A stretch of 64,000 nucleotides of DNA from Cannabis sativa (lineage: Eukaryota; Streptophyta; Magnoliopsida; Rosales; Cannabaceae), in contig NC_083603.1 in the NCBI RefSeq assembly GCF_029168945.1, forward strand, positions 42,718,396 through 42,782,395, in the 5' to 3' direction. Positions 63,381-64,000 of the stretch are shown here, one piece after another. Below the pieces are notes generated by a model. It saw only the letters and a program-made list of their open reading frames with translations, did not search any database and had not been told where the DNA came from. The position numbers were made by a program, and so were the translations under genes. How positions within the stretch are numbered: position 1 is the first letter of the stretch; each line of letters opens with the position of its first letter.

Positions 63381-63461
63381 TTCAAAAATCAAGTCTTTGG
63401 GAACGGACTCCTTCGAATCTTTTAAGGTGAGTAACAAAATCTTTAAAAAAAATTATTATTA
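63381..63461. promoter_or_regulatory. Likely compact promoter region of the helicase
   Basis: Fewer than about 100 bases separate the probable first exon from the LINE tail at 63462. No TATA box or other element can be assigned with confidence. The promoter must therefore lie here, in the leader, or in the LINE itself. Confidence 0.3.
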
Positions 63462-64000
63462 TTTTTTTTGACAAAAGATTAATTCATTAAATTAACTGGC
63501 ATCAGTCATAATAATGTCACACAAAAAAAACGGAGCATTCAGTTTATTATACGTACAACATGACGAGAAACAAGACTCCCTAGCAATACTATAGGCAGCC
63601 TTATTTGCATATCGATTAACAAAAGAAATGAAAAAATTATTCAAAGTATTTAAAATTAAACGACAATCCTCCACCAATAACCTAAACTGAGATGGCATAT
63701 GAGTTGAGCTATTAATTGCTTGGACTACAACTAACGCATCAGATTCAACAACCACCTTATCCCAACCTTTGCGCTTTATCCAACTTAACGCCTCCTTTAT
63801 TCCAATAACCTCCGCTATTTCAGGAAGAACACAGCCCCATCTACTCTCCGAAATAGCTTCAATAAGCTTGCCATGACTATTACGCGCAACACAACCAAAA
63901 CCAAACTTTTGTTGAGTTTCAAAAATTGCCCCATCGACATTTACCTTAACCGTTAAATCATCTGATTTACGCCATCTATTGCTATTCAAGATGTCACTCG
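63462..64000 (-). mobile_element. LINE 3' end, cut by the window edge
   Basis: Minus-strand LINE whose poly-A appears as T at about 63462-63469. The element continues beyond 64000, so its 5' end and target duplication are not visible. Confidence 0.8.
63492..64000 (-). CDS. LINE ORF2 RNase H domain, partial
   Basis: The frame is open from the window edge to a stop at 63492-63494. It reads VKVNVDGAIFETQQKFGFGC, ARNSHGKLIEAISESRWGCV, EIAEVIGIKEALSWIKRKGW, VVVESDALVVVQAINSS and VNRYANKAAYSIARES, a C-terminal RNase H of L1-clade LINEs. The catalytic Asp, Glu and Asp are present. It resembles the domain at 26455-28404, including the shared IGIKEALSWI motif, but keeps the Asp that is Gly there. No termination inside the visible part suggests a young copy. 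The start lies outside the window. Confidence 0.85.
   Translation of the reverse strand, partial: SDILNSNRWRKSDDLTVKVNVDGAIFETQQKFGFGCVARNSHGKLIEAISESRWGCVLPEIAEVIGIKEALSWIKRKGWDKVVVESDALVVVQAINSSTHMPSQFRLLVEDCRLILNTLNNFFISFVNRYANKAAYSIARESCFSSCCTYNKLNAPFFLCDIIMTDAS

Overview
The window is nuclear DNA from a flowering plant, most likely a eudicot. It is AT-rich and has spliced genes with GT-AG introns. Its plant families are a PRP16/DEAH7 splicing helicase, a type-B cytokinin response regulator, an F-box/FBA gene cluster, a kiwellin relic, a PPR relic and a DUF962/Mpo1-like protein. A rosid, perhaps Rosales, would fit, but the species cannot be fixed from sequence alone.

Host genes. Two multi-exon genes look complete. 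The Mpo1-like ER membrane protein lies at 51713-53143 (+, 4 exons, 198 aa). The PRP16-type helicase lies at 55300-61762 (-, 17 coding exons, 1294 aa, plus two further upstream non-coding exons, the farthest reaching about 63.38 kb). One single-exon F-box gene is intact (9514-10644, +). Four relatives of it are broken (4184-4964 -, 11129-~12030 +, 22280-~22930 +, 49344-50443 -). A type-B response regulator (19404-20991, -) keeps its receiver and GARP domains but has lost the activation region, and its phospho-acceptor Asp is Glu. Kiwellin (1272-1640) and PPR (53506-53709) fragments are also present.

Mobile DNA fills most of the rest. There are four LINEs: a 5'-truncated one at 5415-6956; a nearly full ORF2 at 26426-30494 (-); a full-length two-ORF element at 36025-41896 with a 17-bp target duplication; and a partial one running off the right edge. 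There are two LTR-bounded Copia elements with target duplications: 12381-16946 (GATGA) and 42060-48689 (AATTG), the second rearranged and carrying a foreign cargo. A 1857-bp solo LTR (23629-25485, TATAC) sits inside a Mutator-like MITE. Four Mutator-like MITEs have perfect 9-bp duplications, and a fifth split an F-box gene. A PIF/Harbinger MITE (TAA), a CACTA terminus with a hairpin, and several microsatellites complete the picture.

No gene cluster here looks like a new multi-gene system. The most interesting points are the phosphomimetic-looking truncated response regulator, the young Copia element with inverted LTR debris and captured DNA, an in-frame 279-bp duplication in a LINE RNase H domain starting at a poly-G run, and insertions that can be dated by nesting and by empty-site comparison. 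All coordinates and target duplications were read by eye; no database search was run.
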